A stretch of 64,000 nt of DNA, from contig NW_019028983.1 in NCBI RefSeq assembly GCF_002105155.1, forward strand, positions 310,001-374,000, given 5' to 3'. The position numbers and the translations under genes were made by a program. Shown here piece after piece: positions 34,481 to 45,711 of this stretch; the first letter of the stretch is position 1; every line of letters starts with the position of its first letter. This stretch comes from Lobosporangium transversale. Lineage: Eukaryota > Mortierellomycota > Mortierellomycetes > Mortierellales > Mortierellaceae. The notes beneath the pieces were generated by a model. That model saw only the letters and a list, made by a program, of their open reading frames with translations. It did no database searches and was not told the origin of the DNA.

Positions 34481-34874
34481 TTTATCTTTTCGTTCTTTTT
34501 TTTATTATTATCATTGTTTATTTTTTCTTTCATTCATTCGTTGTGCGAGTCTTCATGTTCGTTGAAATGATAAATATGTATAAATGTCTGTATGTGTTGC
34601 GTGTAAAAGATACCAAGACTAATTGCGACAGAGTGGAATAAACTTATATACTGGAGGCAGAAGTGAAGAAGGCGGGAAGGGTATATTGGATGAGTTAGTG
34701 GAGGAACACTAAAGAGGCCAAGGGATAGGGTATCCAGAGAGTAGGGTTAATGGAGTGATTGGAAAGGATGGAGAAAGATGGCCGATGTAGGAACTATTGT
34801 CGTGGCGGTAACTTTTGAAACAATTATATGTACGGTAAATGTCTTAAAAAAAATAAATTACATTATGGGCAAGC

Positions 34875-37800
34875 TTAGCCTCGTCGAGAAGGCTCCAACA
34901 TCTCCCATCGATGTTGATTCAGCTCCGCGCTCTCCCATTGGTATTCTGATTCGGGGTTGGTCAGGTTCGTCAGTCGGCTACTTGTTCTTTGGACAGGGCT
35001 CAAGTTCCTAGCAGTCCTAGCGGTTGCTCTGGATGATGATCTTTCATTTGAATCTATTTCAAGATCAGTCTCTTCAGGCGTGATCCGATACTGGGATGGA
35101 CCTAGAACGGTCAACGAAGCCCTCGGAGACTGTGGAGATTGTGGGGACTGGAGGGACTGCAACGGTTGATGGCTATAACTATGCTGTGTATATAGTTGAG
35201 GACGCTGTAAAATTGGGGAAGGTGATGATGGTATTGAACGTGGTGGTTGCGGTGAGGAAGGCGCGGATGGATAACGGTGGTGAGCTCGCAGCGTTGCGAT
35301 AGAGTCAATAGAATCATAATGTAGCAGATTGTTGGACAGTGGCGGCGGCACTGGTGAGGTCCTTTGCAACTGATTCTGCCGATGAAGAGCATACGATGCC
35401 GAAGATTGGATCAACGGGTTGGGCTCGAGGTCCTCATTCTCTGGTGCTGTAGGACCAGCAGCTCCCCTAGCAAGAATGGGTGAATGTCGCTGCATCTGCG
35501 GATATGCTTGGTCATGCTCATGCAACGAAGGATGAGTACTATGGGTCGAGAAGGTCGGCGAAGCAACCGATCCATAAGGTCGAGAGGGATGGGCATGAGA
35601 ATATCCTGGAGAAGTAGAAGATGCAGAGGCATTAAACTGCGCATTTGGCGAAGGAGATGGCGGCTCTGTTATGACTGTTGTAATCATCGACGATGCAGAG
35701 GATTCAACTGGTGGTGTTGTTGCTGGAACAGAAGGTGATGACACGGACATCGCTGTGGATTCAGTACGCGAGAACGAATAGGCTGCTATTGGAGAAACCC
35801 TCAACTCCTCTACGATTTCATCATCTCTATTTTTACTCTGCTCTTGTTGCAATTGCAGATAGCGCTGTTGCCGATCATACCGTTGCTGCTGTTGTAATAT
35901 GCGCTGCTGGCGTGCCTCCTCCTGATCATAGTGCTGCTGCTGTTCTTGCGAGAGCCTTTCCTGCTCTTCCGAAGCCTGTTGTTGCTTTTGAAGTTGTTCC
36001 AAGCGGTTTTTGGAACCCTTCTTCACAGCCGCACGACGATCCATCCATTCCTGTTGAACTTTGCGCTCAAAGTCCTGGGGAGCATAAGGGTCAGAGTTTT
36101 CGCTATAAAAACCACTATTACTGGCGTTATTAGAAAGAGAAGCTTCTGGATCGAGATAATCACTTTCTCTTCGAGTGACTCTATCATTGTCTGCATCAGA
36201 ATCAATCCCCTCCTCATCGTCCCCTGGACCAAACGCACTCAACCGCATGTTGTTCATCCTGGACATTGTGGTGGATGCACTCAGCAAAGTTGAGGTCTCT
36301 TTCAACGACCCCTCACTAGTGCTTCCTGCAATACCAACGCTGTTCTGAGTACTTCCTAAATTACTATTATGAGCATGACTAGAGCGTTTTTTGTACACTC
36401 CGCTGCTGCTTTTCTGAAGAGGATGCGCTGCTGATGGAAGCCCGGCAGCTGACATCGAAGCGGATACAACAATGGGATCGGATCCTTGGCCAGAGTTATA
36501 AGAATAATTCGAGTATGCTCCTCCAGACTGCCTTGAAGACAAGCTTGTGGAGTAAGAAAGGCCACTCGCCTGGCTCTTACGCGCATCACTATTATCTTTG
36601 TCCTGCTCATCTCCACTGGGATGCAGCCCACTTATCTGTCCTGAGGATGATTGGGACAAGCTTCCTGTTTTTTCCCCACTTTTCCTGCGGTGGTGCTTCT
36701 GTGGTGGATGTGGCTGTATCTTCGAAGATGATGATACGTCTTTGCGATCTCCAAAGGCACCGACAGACACCTCGCCCGATGTATATGTCACATCTGATAG
36801 GTCACCTGTCCATGTTGTGCTGTATGTGGATAAAGGTTCAGATGCCATCATAAAAGAGTGACGATCTATTTGACCAACCGGAGGTTGCTGCTGTTGCTGG
36901 TGATGTCGCTCTGTAGCCTGTTGGTAGTCGTGTTCATGTTGATGGAGTTCCTGGCGAGTAGCGATGGGCTGATTGGGAGCATCTTTCTTTCCACCAGATG
37001 AATGTCGACGAACAACACCAAAACTGTCTGCTGAGCCCATTCGTGCCTGGGATGAATGCGTCAGGTTCTGACCACCATTGCGTTTATATTGTTGTTGCTC
37101 TTGCTCTTGCTCTTGCTCTTGCTGCCGCTGCTTTGCCGCTGTCTGGAGAGGGTGAGGCGCTAATATCTGTCCATTGTAAGCATCATTAATTTGAGCAGTG
37201 TCGTCTAGCGGGCTAGCCATACTTTCACGGTAATAAAGTTGACTAGAGCCACTGCCAATGTTCAAGCCGGAGGTTTGAATTTGCGTCGGCGATCGTAGTG
37301 GTTGTTCTTGTAGCTGTAGCTGTTGCTGTTGTTCGCGTTTGTGATAACTAGAGCCTCGCATCACTGCGTTGTAATGGTTTAGGACATCGTTCGTAGAAGA
37401 AGAAAGGTTTGTTTTTTTGGACTCATACCACGCGGGGGTTAGGGGCCGAGGTAGAGTTGTAGGTGAGGTGATTGTAGGCGATGCGGTCTCAGTCGATGTG
37501 GGTGAAGGAGGTATGACTGCATTAGTTTGAGCTAGATTGAGGACATGAGGGCTTGTAATGGAAGAAACCCCCCCTCTTCCTTCTATAGCCCTGGACTCGA
37601 CAGGCTCGCGAATCCTCTTTGGACTCTTCGGCGGAGATACCATAGTCTGCAGTGACGATGAAGGGGACACTGGAGGCACATGTGAGCTCGCAATCTGTGG
37701 ATTCTATTGGCGATGGCAGTATTAACCATTACAACAGATGGAGTTAGCAGCAGCACCTAGGAACACAAGTATAAAGAGCCTAATAAGCCGCTTTCAGGAT

Positions 37801-40800
37801 CTTACCTCAGTCTTAGGGGTGGTAACATGCTTTAGGATATGAACCGGTACGATATGGTCTCCATACATTTGGTTGGCCATCTCCAGTAATTGAGGGTCAA
37901 TCGCCGTATCCACTGAGCGTCTTGGCCTCACTCCTGGAGGTGTAGTGGGTGTGGTGGGTGTAGCTGGATAGCTTGAAGCTTTTTGGTCTGTGTTTTTCGA
38001 ATAAGAATTAGCCGCTTCCGTGGGGATAGGAGGAGGTGGCGCTTTGTATTTCTTCGAGCTATTATTGCTTCCAGTGCTTCCCCTTCGGCCTAAGGCATCC
38101 GCTCCTGCCCCTGATGCTGATTCAGCTGAGCTTGTGTCGTGATAGTCTGCTGTGTCGAAGTGCCGCGTGCCCGCAGATGGGTAAGGATCCGCCATAAGAA
38201 ACCCAGTCATGGTTGGCGACATGTTTATCTCGAGCGGTTGGATACCTTGGGCTTGAGGCTCATATGGCAGGGGTGGTGGCGTCGTGGATGCTGAATTGTC
38301 GCCTGAGGGCTTTCTCAACCCAAAATAGTCTACTTCCAGGCCATCCTTTGATTGTTTCGGTTTTGAGGACCGTGGCTGTACATGTTGGCTCTGGTGCTGC
38401 AATTGTGTTGCCAGCGCTAGAGCTCCAGCGTCAAACCGTCCTGTAACATTAGACCTTCTTTGTTGAGAAGTTGGTGAAAGAGGCATTGGCTCCGCGCTAG
38501 AGTGCAACGATGACGCCGACACTTCCAGCGGCGGCTTTGATAAGCTTGCGCTGGAAGATCTTCGCCTGACCGCTGCATTATCATTACTCTTCTTTGTCTG
38601 TTGCACACCCTGGATAGAGCTTGTGCGGGCTCCATAATTAGATGCTGACGTGTTTGGGGGTGCTGTTGATGAACGGTTGAATCCTACTGCGGTGTTGTTG
38701 TTAATTCCTCCTATTTCAGGTGGGTTTGAAGGGTTGCTCTTCGTCTTAAGGATACCTGTCAACGGTGTAATCACTGCTTTTGGCGTGGATGTAGGTGACG
38801 CCGCTTTATTGGTTGCAAAAGCTGTATTTATATCAGCCTGAACTGTTAAGGGGGGAGGCTGTTTATCAGCCGCCGATAGAACCATTGTCGCGAAGTCTTC
38901 GGAGGTATCCGTCCGGAGCGAGAGTGGAAATGCCATTGGTGACTGGCTCCAGGGGTGGCCTGGTGGCATTGACTGTTCTATCTCTCTAGAAGCTGCTCTC
39001 TGCTCCAGGTTGTCGTCGTCAAAAGCATTCGGACTATTAGATCCTAGCCCGTCAGAGGAAGCTGCTTGTAAAGAGCCCTTATTGACTATGGCAGCCGACT
39101 CACCTCCTTCCACCAGTCTGCCCGATCTTTTGTCGACCAACTTGCTGTCTCGGTCGCTTACACGTAGAGGAGTATTCGTCATCTCTATTGATCCAGCCCC
39201 GTCCTCTTCCATGATCAGTTGCATCTCGTTAACCATCGCCGTTATAGAACCCATGCGCTCTCTGCGCATAGGTTCATAGTAACTGTATCGCTGAGGGGTC
39301 TGTGGTTGAGAACTCTCCGAGACACGCGGAGTAAGTCCTGGGTGTGTGGTGAGAGCATGAAGGCTTGAGTGGTGACCTCCATCAGAATCGCCCTCAACAT
39401 ATAAGCTTTCACGAATCCGTTGTGCATCCTTAACAGTCCTTCGCTCACGTTTCTGGAATCTAGAAGAGGGGTCGTTCTCAGGCTTTGTCAGAACATCCAT
39501 GGATGGGTAGAGCAGAAACATAGCAGCAGGGTAGATCATGATTACAAGTGTGCTCCAAAGAGCCCCTTGCAGGTCATTGATCGCTCTGGCTAAGACCGGG
39601 TGGTAGTCTGCCTTCACCAGCTGAACTTTGTATAAGATCCCAAGAAGGAGGATTGAGATCATACTGCCTATGAGCCAGTAAACGGAATAAACATAATACG
39701 TCAACTGGAACGTGATGGACGTGTCGTCTCCGTTGACGTCCCTTGAGTCACGCTCGAGAGCTCGGAGCCGAATGCAGGTCATGACATATCCAATAATGAT
39801 GCCCACCCCTAGAGCCAGCAGCAAGCCATCAGTGACTATGGTGGCCAAATTCCAATCTCCAGTCCCCTTACCAATGCCTATTAATGTGCTCACTGGGAGA
39901 ACGATTGAAAGCGCAGCAAGGATATAATACATGTACATTTCATATCGAGTCATGAAATCGCCTTCATCCACCAGGGCTTCCACATGACGGCACCAATATG
40001 TGTTTAACAGGAATAAACAGGCCATCAGAGTACACTGCGAAAGTTTTATCACTATCCGTAGACAGAAAAGAAAGCGTTTATCCGAAACGGAATAAAGCGA
40101 AATCGGCTTCATGATCAAAGCATGATAATGCTTTTGATCCTTCTGCAGAGTTATATTCATGTTTTTGATATCCCAATCAGGATTCTCGCTCATGTCCATA
40201 AATGACACATTGATGGGGAAATTGGCTGACGGCGGATCCGAAGCTGGACTGTACACAGAATGGAGGCTAGGTCCAGTGTAGACACCCCCCATGGTTTCCT
40301 TGTAGAGAATATAAGCAAGCAGTGCACTATAGAGGGTCATGAGTGTCAACGATGTGCAAGCAAGCCAGGTCACAATGGTTCTTGTATTAAATCCAGGTCT
40401 TAGGGCTGCAAAGCCTCGTGTTGTGAGGACTCGCGCGACAATAAAGATCTAGATTCAAAGTTGATTCATGGAGGCCATGAGGAAGCAATAGAATATAAAA
40501 TGGGTGTACTGTTAGTTTTTAAATCGAGTGGTGTTTTAGAATCAAATGACGAGAATGATGAAGAGCAGGAAAGATGAGAGTAGGGAGTAGGGTCGGAAGG
40601 AAAAGAAAAGAAAAAGGAAACAAGGGTGAGAAGAAAAGGGGGGAAGAGAGGATTGACGGTCGATGTCGTTTATAGTTTATCGATTAAATCAACATTGGCT
40701 GTTGAAAATAATCCAATTCATTGGCTCATCAGGAATATGTCAAAATTAAATCTCGTAAGACGCACGTACCAGCACGATAAAGCCAACAACGCCACTATGA

Positions 40801-40980
40801 ATAGCCTGAGAGGGCGGATCCATTTCAAAAACTAACATCGGTTGTGGAATGCATATTACAAGAGGGACAGTATCGAAATGAGAAAGGTCGTTATTAATAT
40901 ATGTATATGTATATAAATTAAACATTAGATGACTTGGAAAGAAACATACGCATTTGATGTGAAACAGTTTTTGAAGCCAT
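34875..40980 (-). CDS. Giant seven-transmembrane protein with Gln/Ser-rich cytosolic tail (orphan receptor-like)
   Basis: Four minus-strand exons, 40980-40950, 40831-40770, 40448-37806 and 37703-34875, keep phase and encode 1854 residues. Seven hydrophobic helices lie in the first ~350: about 20-40 (GVVGFIVLIFIVARVL), 57-80, 156-182, 203-224, 232-256, 281-304 and 325-346. The loop between helices 2 and 3 has NVS and NIT glycosylation sequons, suggesting it faces outside. The remaining ~1500 residues are disordered and rich in Ser, Gln and Pro, with poly-Gln stretches (around residues 1080-1180 and 1480-1540), many SP/TP sites and no folded domain that I can recognise; no RGS or kinase domain is seen. 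The topology is receptor-like, but no GPCR class signature is certain. The small first exon (M at 40980) was chosen because it completes helix 1 in phase. Transporter or sensor roles remain possible. Confidence 0.75.
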
Positions 40981-41678
40981 GGCGCTAGAAAGGGAAGGCT
41001 GATTTGATATTGAACAGAGTAACCAGCTACAACAACCAGGGACAGCAGCGCACTGCTGTGGACATAGGTATGTTTAGGTAATGTGGAATGAGATGGCGGA
41101 AGGAATGAGCAGCCAAACGTGGAATAAAAATGAATGAGGAAGGCAAGGAAGGATGGCAATTAGATTCAAAAAAAAAAAAAGCGAGGGAAAGTGTAATTAT
41201 GAATTGAATTTGCTGTAGTGCAAAGACTCAGGTACGGATTAAGGCACAGAGATTGGATATCAAAAAAAAAAAAAAAAAAAAAAAAAAACTTCTTGGTCAA
41301 CTGTCAATTGCTTATTGATTATTGCTAATTGGCAATTGTAGAAGAGGACAGAGGGTTGAAAGAGGCGGGAAAAGAAAAGAAGGAAGAGATGGAACTAAAC
41401 CGTCGTGGATGTAATGGGGCATGTATTCGTTCAGTTAGGGGCAAAAAAAGATGCATAAACGACCGAAAAGGAGGTCCGGAAGGGGCGTATCTGTTGTGTG
41501 CTGGGTTCTGTGCGTAATGGATGCTTGCTGCAAGAGTGATGGGTGAGGTAAGGAAATAAAGAAAGAAAGAGGCAGGGTCGTTGGAATGAAGATTGTTTAT
41601 AAGATTAGATGGATTGAAAAAAGAGAGGATGACAGGGGATCCAAGCGATCTGCACAGCTTGCAAAGGGCGGGCAAGGT

Positions 41679-41712
<34 letters not shown>

Positions 41713-43691
41713 AAGGGGGAGAAAGACAAGAAGACAGTGGCCCTCGTTCTGTGGATGGATGAGGTTCAGATGTTAATGGAATGAAGAATGAGGAATCGAA
41801 TGACTAACGAGCAGAGCTGTGTGAGGGTCGTGCGATACTCCGCTTCTGTGCTCTTTCTCTTGGGCGAGCAACAACAAACAAACACACAGACAAGAAAAAA
41901 AAAAAAAAAAATGGTTTTATTCAAACAGACATTGATATACTAGCAATAGACTACATATGCTTGTAATAGCATGCATGTTATGCATGTATGTGTGTATGTG
42001 TGCATTAGTACTGTCTACTGTGCAGCACAGTCCGAACAGGCCCCAACCCTTCGATCCAATTCGTAATCAGAGCTCATCTCTGTCCTCGCCATTAGATACG
42101 AAATCAACAAAAGACAAGAATAGCCGGTTTGGTCTCGATTAGTTCTTTGTGCGCGAACAGGGGACAAGGAAAAAGATCAGAAGCGCAAAAGTGGAAGAAA
42201 AAAAAGGAGCTGATATTCATCTGACTGGCTATTTTGGCCACAGTCTGGTAGTCTGGGTCGCACAGGATAGTGGCATGATAAATAAATGTATAATCCACAA
42301 TAAACATTTACATTATTACATGCATCTGAAAGGCAGTGTAAACATGCCAGACCTTTGCCTGATGCTTGTGTGCACATTAATTTAAGTATTATTCATCTAT
42401 TCATGTTTATACATCTCATCCCAGGAAATAAAAAAAAAAAAAAAAAAAAAAAATTCACATCCATCATTCGGATGAGGGCGGAATGGACGAGATTTGGAGC
42501 GAAAGAGCAGAGGATCGAAAAATATAAAAGACCACAAAGCAAATGCAAGTATTCAGACACAAGGCTCTCATCTTGTACGGCTCTCACTTTTTTCTCTCTC
42601 TTCTTCGCACTCACTCTCACACATGCACTCTTTTCCATCATTTCCACCCTTTTGACAACTAAAAAGACGATGTGTATACGATTGTCCCACCAAGAAGTCC
42701 GCTACACCCTCCTTTATTACAAAAAAAGAAAAAGGAGTGTTCTTTCATCTCGACTGCGGGACCTGTGTGATGCGAGTGCTCAGTAAAATATGGAAAGGTC
42801 ACTTGAATTTTGCCTGATAAAAAAAAAAAAAGAGAGCCAAAATTGAGAACAATCGCACTTGATTGTCAAGATGAAAACTATGGAGATATACAAGATGAGA
42901 GGCTGCAGCTGTTTCGATCTCTGCTCTCGAGACCAAAAAAAAACTCTAGGACCAGTCTGACAAGCCCTAAATGCTCAAGGTTCCTAAGAGCCAACTTCCT
43001 TGTCAATGTCCTAAAAAGATGATTAGGTGCGAATGAGTCGTTTGCCTAGCCTAACAAATGACATCCTGGAGACCATAGATAGCAAGCTGCCCACAGAGTC
43101 AAGCTCAAATTCAACAATGATGATATGATAGTCAGTCCATCAGTATCAACGCTCTTAAAGTTTAGTCCATAAAGAAAAAGCGAGACGTTATTTGAGAAGT
43201 TTTCTCATTATAATCGTCAATAACAGTAGAGAATGGTAATGGCATTGTTTAGAAGTTGGTAGAAGAAGAAGAAAAAAAAAAAAAAAAAAAAAAAAAAGTT
43301 GCAATGAGAATTGGGAAGGAGAATGCGAATGAGCAACTTTGCATTGCACCTCTAATTTTTAACTTTGCTAAAGGTTGACACTCTTTTGGATAGCCTGCTC
43401 AATGTCATGGTTCTGGTCATGGTGAAGCTGAGGGGAGAGATTGATAATGGGATGAACGAAACGAAAGAGGGTATAGGTTTGGCCTCTGAAGACCTACAAT
43501 GTTTGTTGTCTTTGCCCACTCTTTCATGCAAGTGTTCCTCTCCCAATAAGGTTTTCTAGGAGGAGATTAATAAACCCATCACGTTTTCACGCGCATAAGG
43601 ACGCGTGACGTGAATAAACTGGGCCGAGCGCGCAAGGTCAAGACGTTTTTAACGCTTTTTTCATTCAACAAAACCCATTCGAACATTCATC
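40981..43691. other. Intergenic 2.7 kb
   Basis: Upstream of the 7TM gene (minus) and of the inhibitor gene (plus), so it must hold both promoters. A/T runs are at 41170, 41265, 41690, 42430 and 43275. A possible splice acceptor at about 41050 on the minus strand hints at a leader intron of the 7TM gene. Short frames at 42810-43022 and 43365-43559 have no supporting features. Confidence 0.5.
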
Positions 43692-44263
43692 ATGTCTTGT
43701 AAGTGGAAACCATTGTCTGCAATGAGAGCCAGAGCCAGGCCCTTCACCCATAAAGCGTTTGGAATGTCATGTAATAATGCAATAGTGGCCTTCTTGGAGA
43801 CACATCACCACCCCTTTTATCGTGTTTGCATTCATGATACCTCATGTTCATATTATTGCTCTCCATCCATTACTTTTTTCTTTATAGCAAATTCACGCAA
43901 GGTGATAATCGTCTTCAAGGATGGTACTCCTCGAGATGAAGTTAATAAGGCTGCTGAGGAGATCAAGTCCAAAGGTTAGCGTGTGAATTTTTTTTTTTTT
44001 TTTTTTTTTTTTTTGGATAACACCTGCATCCTACACATGCGACATGAAAGCAAGGAGGGATAGGTAGATGGCGATTAGATTCTTATTCCTCATACCATCG
44101 CTTTCTTCTACTTTTATGTTCTCCAGGCGGAAAGATCACACAGAAATACACGCTCTTGCTGGGCTTCGCAGCTGAAGTTCCAGAATTTGAACTTCAGATG
44201 TTGAATTCTCATCCTCATATTGACTACATTGAAGATGATGGTATAGTAACCATCCAAAAATAA
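43692..44263 (+). CDS. Proteinase B inhibitor-type protein (peptidase inhibitor I9, Pbi2-like)
   Basis: Three exons, 43692-43698 (only seven bases), 43888-43974 and 44127-44263, encode 76 residues. That is almost the same length as yeast Pbi2, the vacuolar proteinase B inhibitor that with thioredoxin forms the LMA1 vacuole-fusion factor. Family features are KVIIVFKDGTPRDEV at the start of the fold, the central Gly-Gly turn (SKGGKITQKY) and HPHIDYIEDDGIV at the end, matching the prodomain-like inhibitor I9 fold that blocks subtilisin-type proteases. No signal peptide, as expected for a cytosolic inhibitor. The first exon encodes just Met-Ser plus one base. Confidence 0.9.
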
Positions 44264-44784
44264 AAAAAAAATTACTACTGAGATGCACTAAAACGTAAAT
44301 AGCCAACAATAAACATAAAACATCAGATGACATCAGGGACAAAATTTATTTTTTATTTTATTTTTTTTGCGTTATTTCACACTGTACAGGTTATTGAGAT
44401 AAAAGTGTCACAAAGATGAACGTGAAAAAAGATTGAAGAAAGAAGAAAAAGAAAAACTCTACATAGAAAAGCTTACAAAAATATAACAAGTCAAATAATG
44501 GCGGTTTGAAGGTTATAGGCAAAGAATGAGAAGAATGAGTGGGAGAATGCCACTGTTGTTCCTAGAGCCTGGGACGAAGCTCGCTGCTTTTCATCTATTA
44601 GTCCCCTACTCCTTGGAAGGTTTAGAAACAAATACCCAGTTCCTCCTTTCTCCTTCTTTAACCATAACGGAAACAAGACATCAATCGAGAAAGCTGTTGT
44701 TCTTCCCAGTCTCCCTCTTCAATTTCCTCTTTCTCGTTCATACTCTCTGCTCCACATTCCCTTGAGTCCCATGCTTGAAGGAAC
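44264..44784. other. Convergent 3' spacer
   Basis: Between the inhibitor gene and the Cys-rich gene stops. AT-rich with T runs near 44345; no gene seen. Confidence 0.5.
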
Positions 44785-45136
44785 TTATGCCCCGACAGTA
44801 GCCTCATTCGGCACTGGAACTGAAGACTTGTTCTTGCAGGACTTGCACGAGTTCCCTTCACGAGCACCCTTAGTGATGACGAGGCATTTCTCGCAGACGG
44901 GGGCCTCGCACTTGTCACACTTCATCAGGTGTTCGCGGTCTCCATTGCACTTCTCACAAATGGGTCCACAGCAGTACTCTTCACGGCAGCTGTCACAGAC
45001 GACGGCGGGACAGCTATAAAGTATAAATAGGAATTAAGACAAAAGGCGTTAATACAATCAATTAATAGAGCAAAAAGAGTTATGAACTATGAAAGATACA
45101 AAGAATAATTGGTTCACAACCGTGTGGGAAATTAAT

Positions 45137-45171
<35 letters not shown>

Positions 45172-45711
45172 CACATGAGACACACGTCAAAAAAGGTCAT
45201 CCGCGTAATGTGGTACGGATGGGGTTTCCTCATCACTATATTCTTTTCATCATCCATAACGCGTGCCCATCTCTCTTTCACACACACGGCGCCCAAAGGA
45301 GAGGAATGAAGTGAGAAAAAAAAATGTGATGCTGAACCTATTACTATGCCTTCTGTTTTTTTTTCCCTTTTTATTTTCCTTTTTTCCTTCTCTCCTTTTT
45401 GCTTGCTGTCCCGAGTCGCGCAAGATAGAACCCAAAGGCTGAGAAAGGCAAAGTTAATTGCCACCTGGCGCATAGAGAATAAAAAATATATAGAATAAAA
45501 TAAAAACTGGAGGCAAAAGTAAAGGCAAAGGCAAAGGCAAAGGCAAAGGCAGAGGCAAGGGAAGACAAAGGGTAAAGAATATCCAGGAACAAGAGTAATT
45601 ACAATTGGAGTATTGTACTTACAAGCGGCAGGCTTCCTTCTCTCCCATGGAGTGGCGCCCGCAGGCACAGTTTTGCTTCTGGTTGACGGCAGCGGCGGTC
45701 TTCTTACCCAT
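44785..45711 (-). CDS. Small cysteine-rich zinc-binding-type protein, unrecognised
   Basis: Two exons, 45711-45623 and 45013-44785, joined in phase across a 609-base intron, give 105 residues. It begins MGKKTAAAVNQKQNCACG and then carries repeated C-x2-C pairs: CDSC, CEKC, CDKC, CEKC and CKSC, plus CAC and CC, about 19 cysteines in 105 residues, and a few His. The regular CxKC spacing and hydrophilic linkers suggest a compact multi-zinc fold (B-box/PHD-like) or a metal buffer. It is unlike PHF5A or metallothionein in detail. No signal peptide. I do not recognise the family. The intron is unusually long for this window and carries a CTTTGC repeat and several A/T runs. Confidence 0.7.

Larger units (their letters stand above)
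32658..34874. other. Intergenic 2.2 kb, repeat rich
   Basis: No gene supported. It contains many A/T runs, an ACATCAAC-type tandem repeat near 33070-33140, an AAAAAG repeat near 33500 and an AT dinucleotide repeat near 34450-34480. Short frames here are homopolymer artefacts. Confidence 0.55.

Noticed and set aside
35000-40000. Many plus-strand frames opposite the 7TM gene
   Set aside because: They are shadows of Gln/Ser-rich codons on the minus strand.
42810-43022. 70-codon plus-strand frame
   Set aside because: Starts with a poly-Lys run from an A tract and has no recognisable domain or neighbouring exon.
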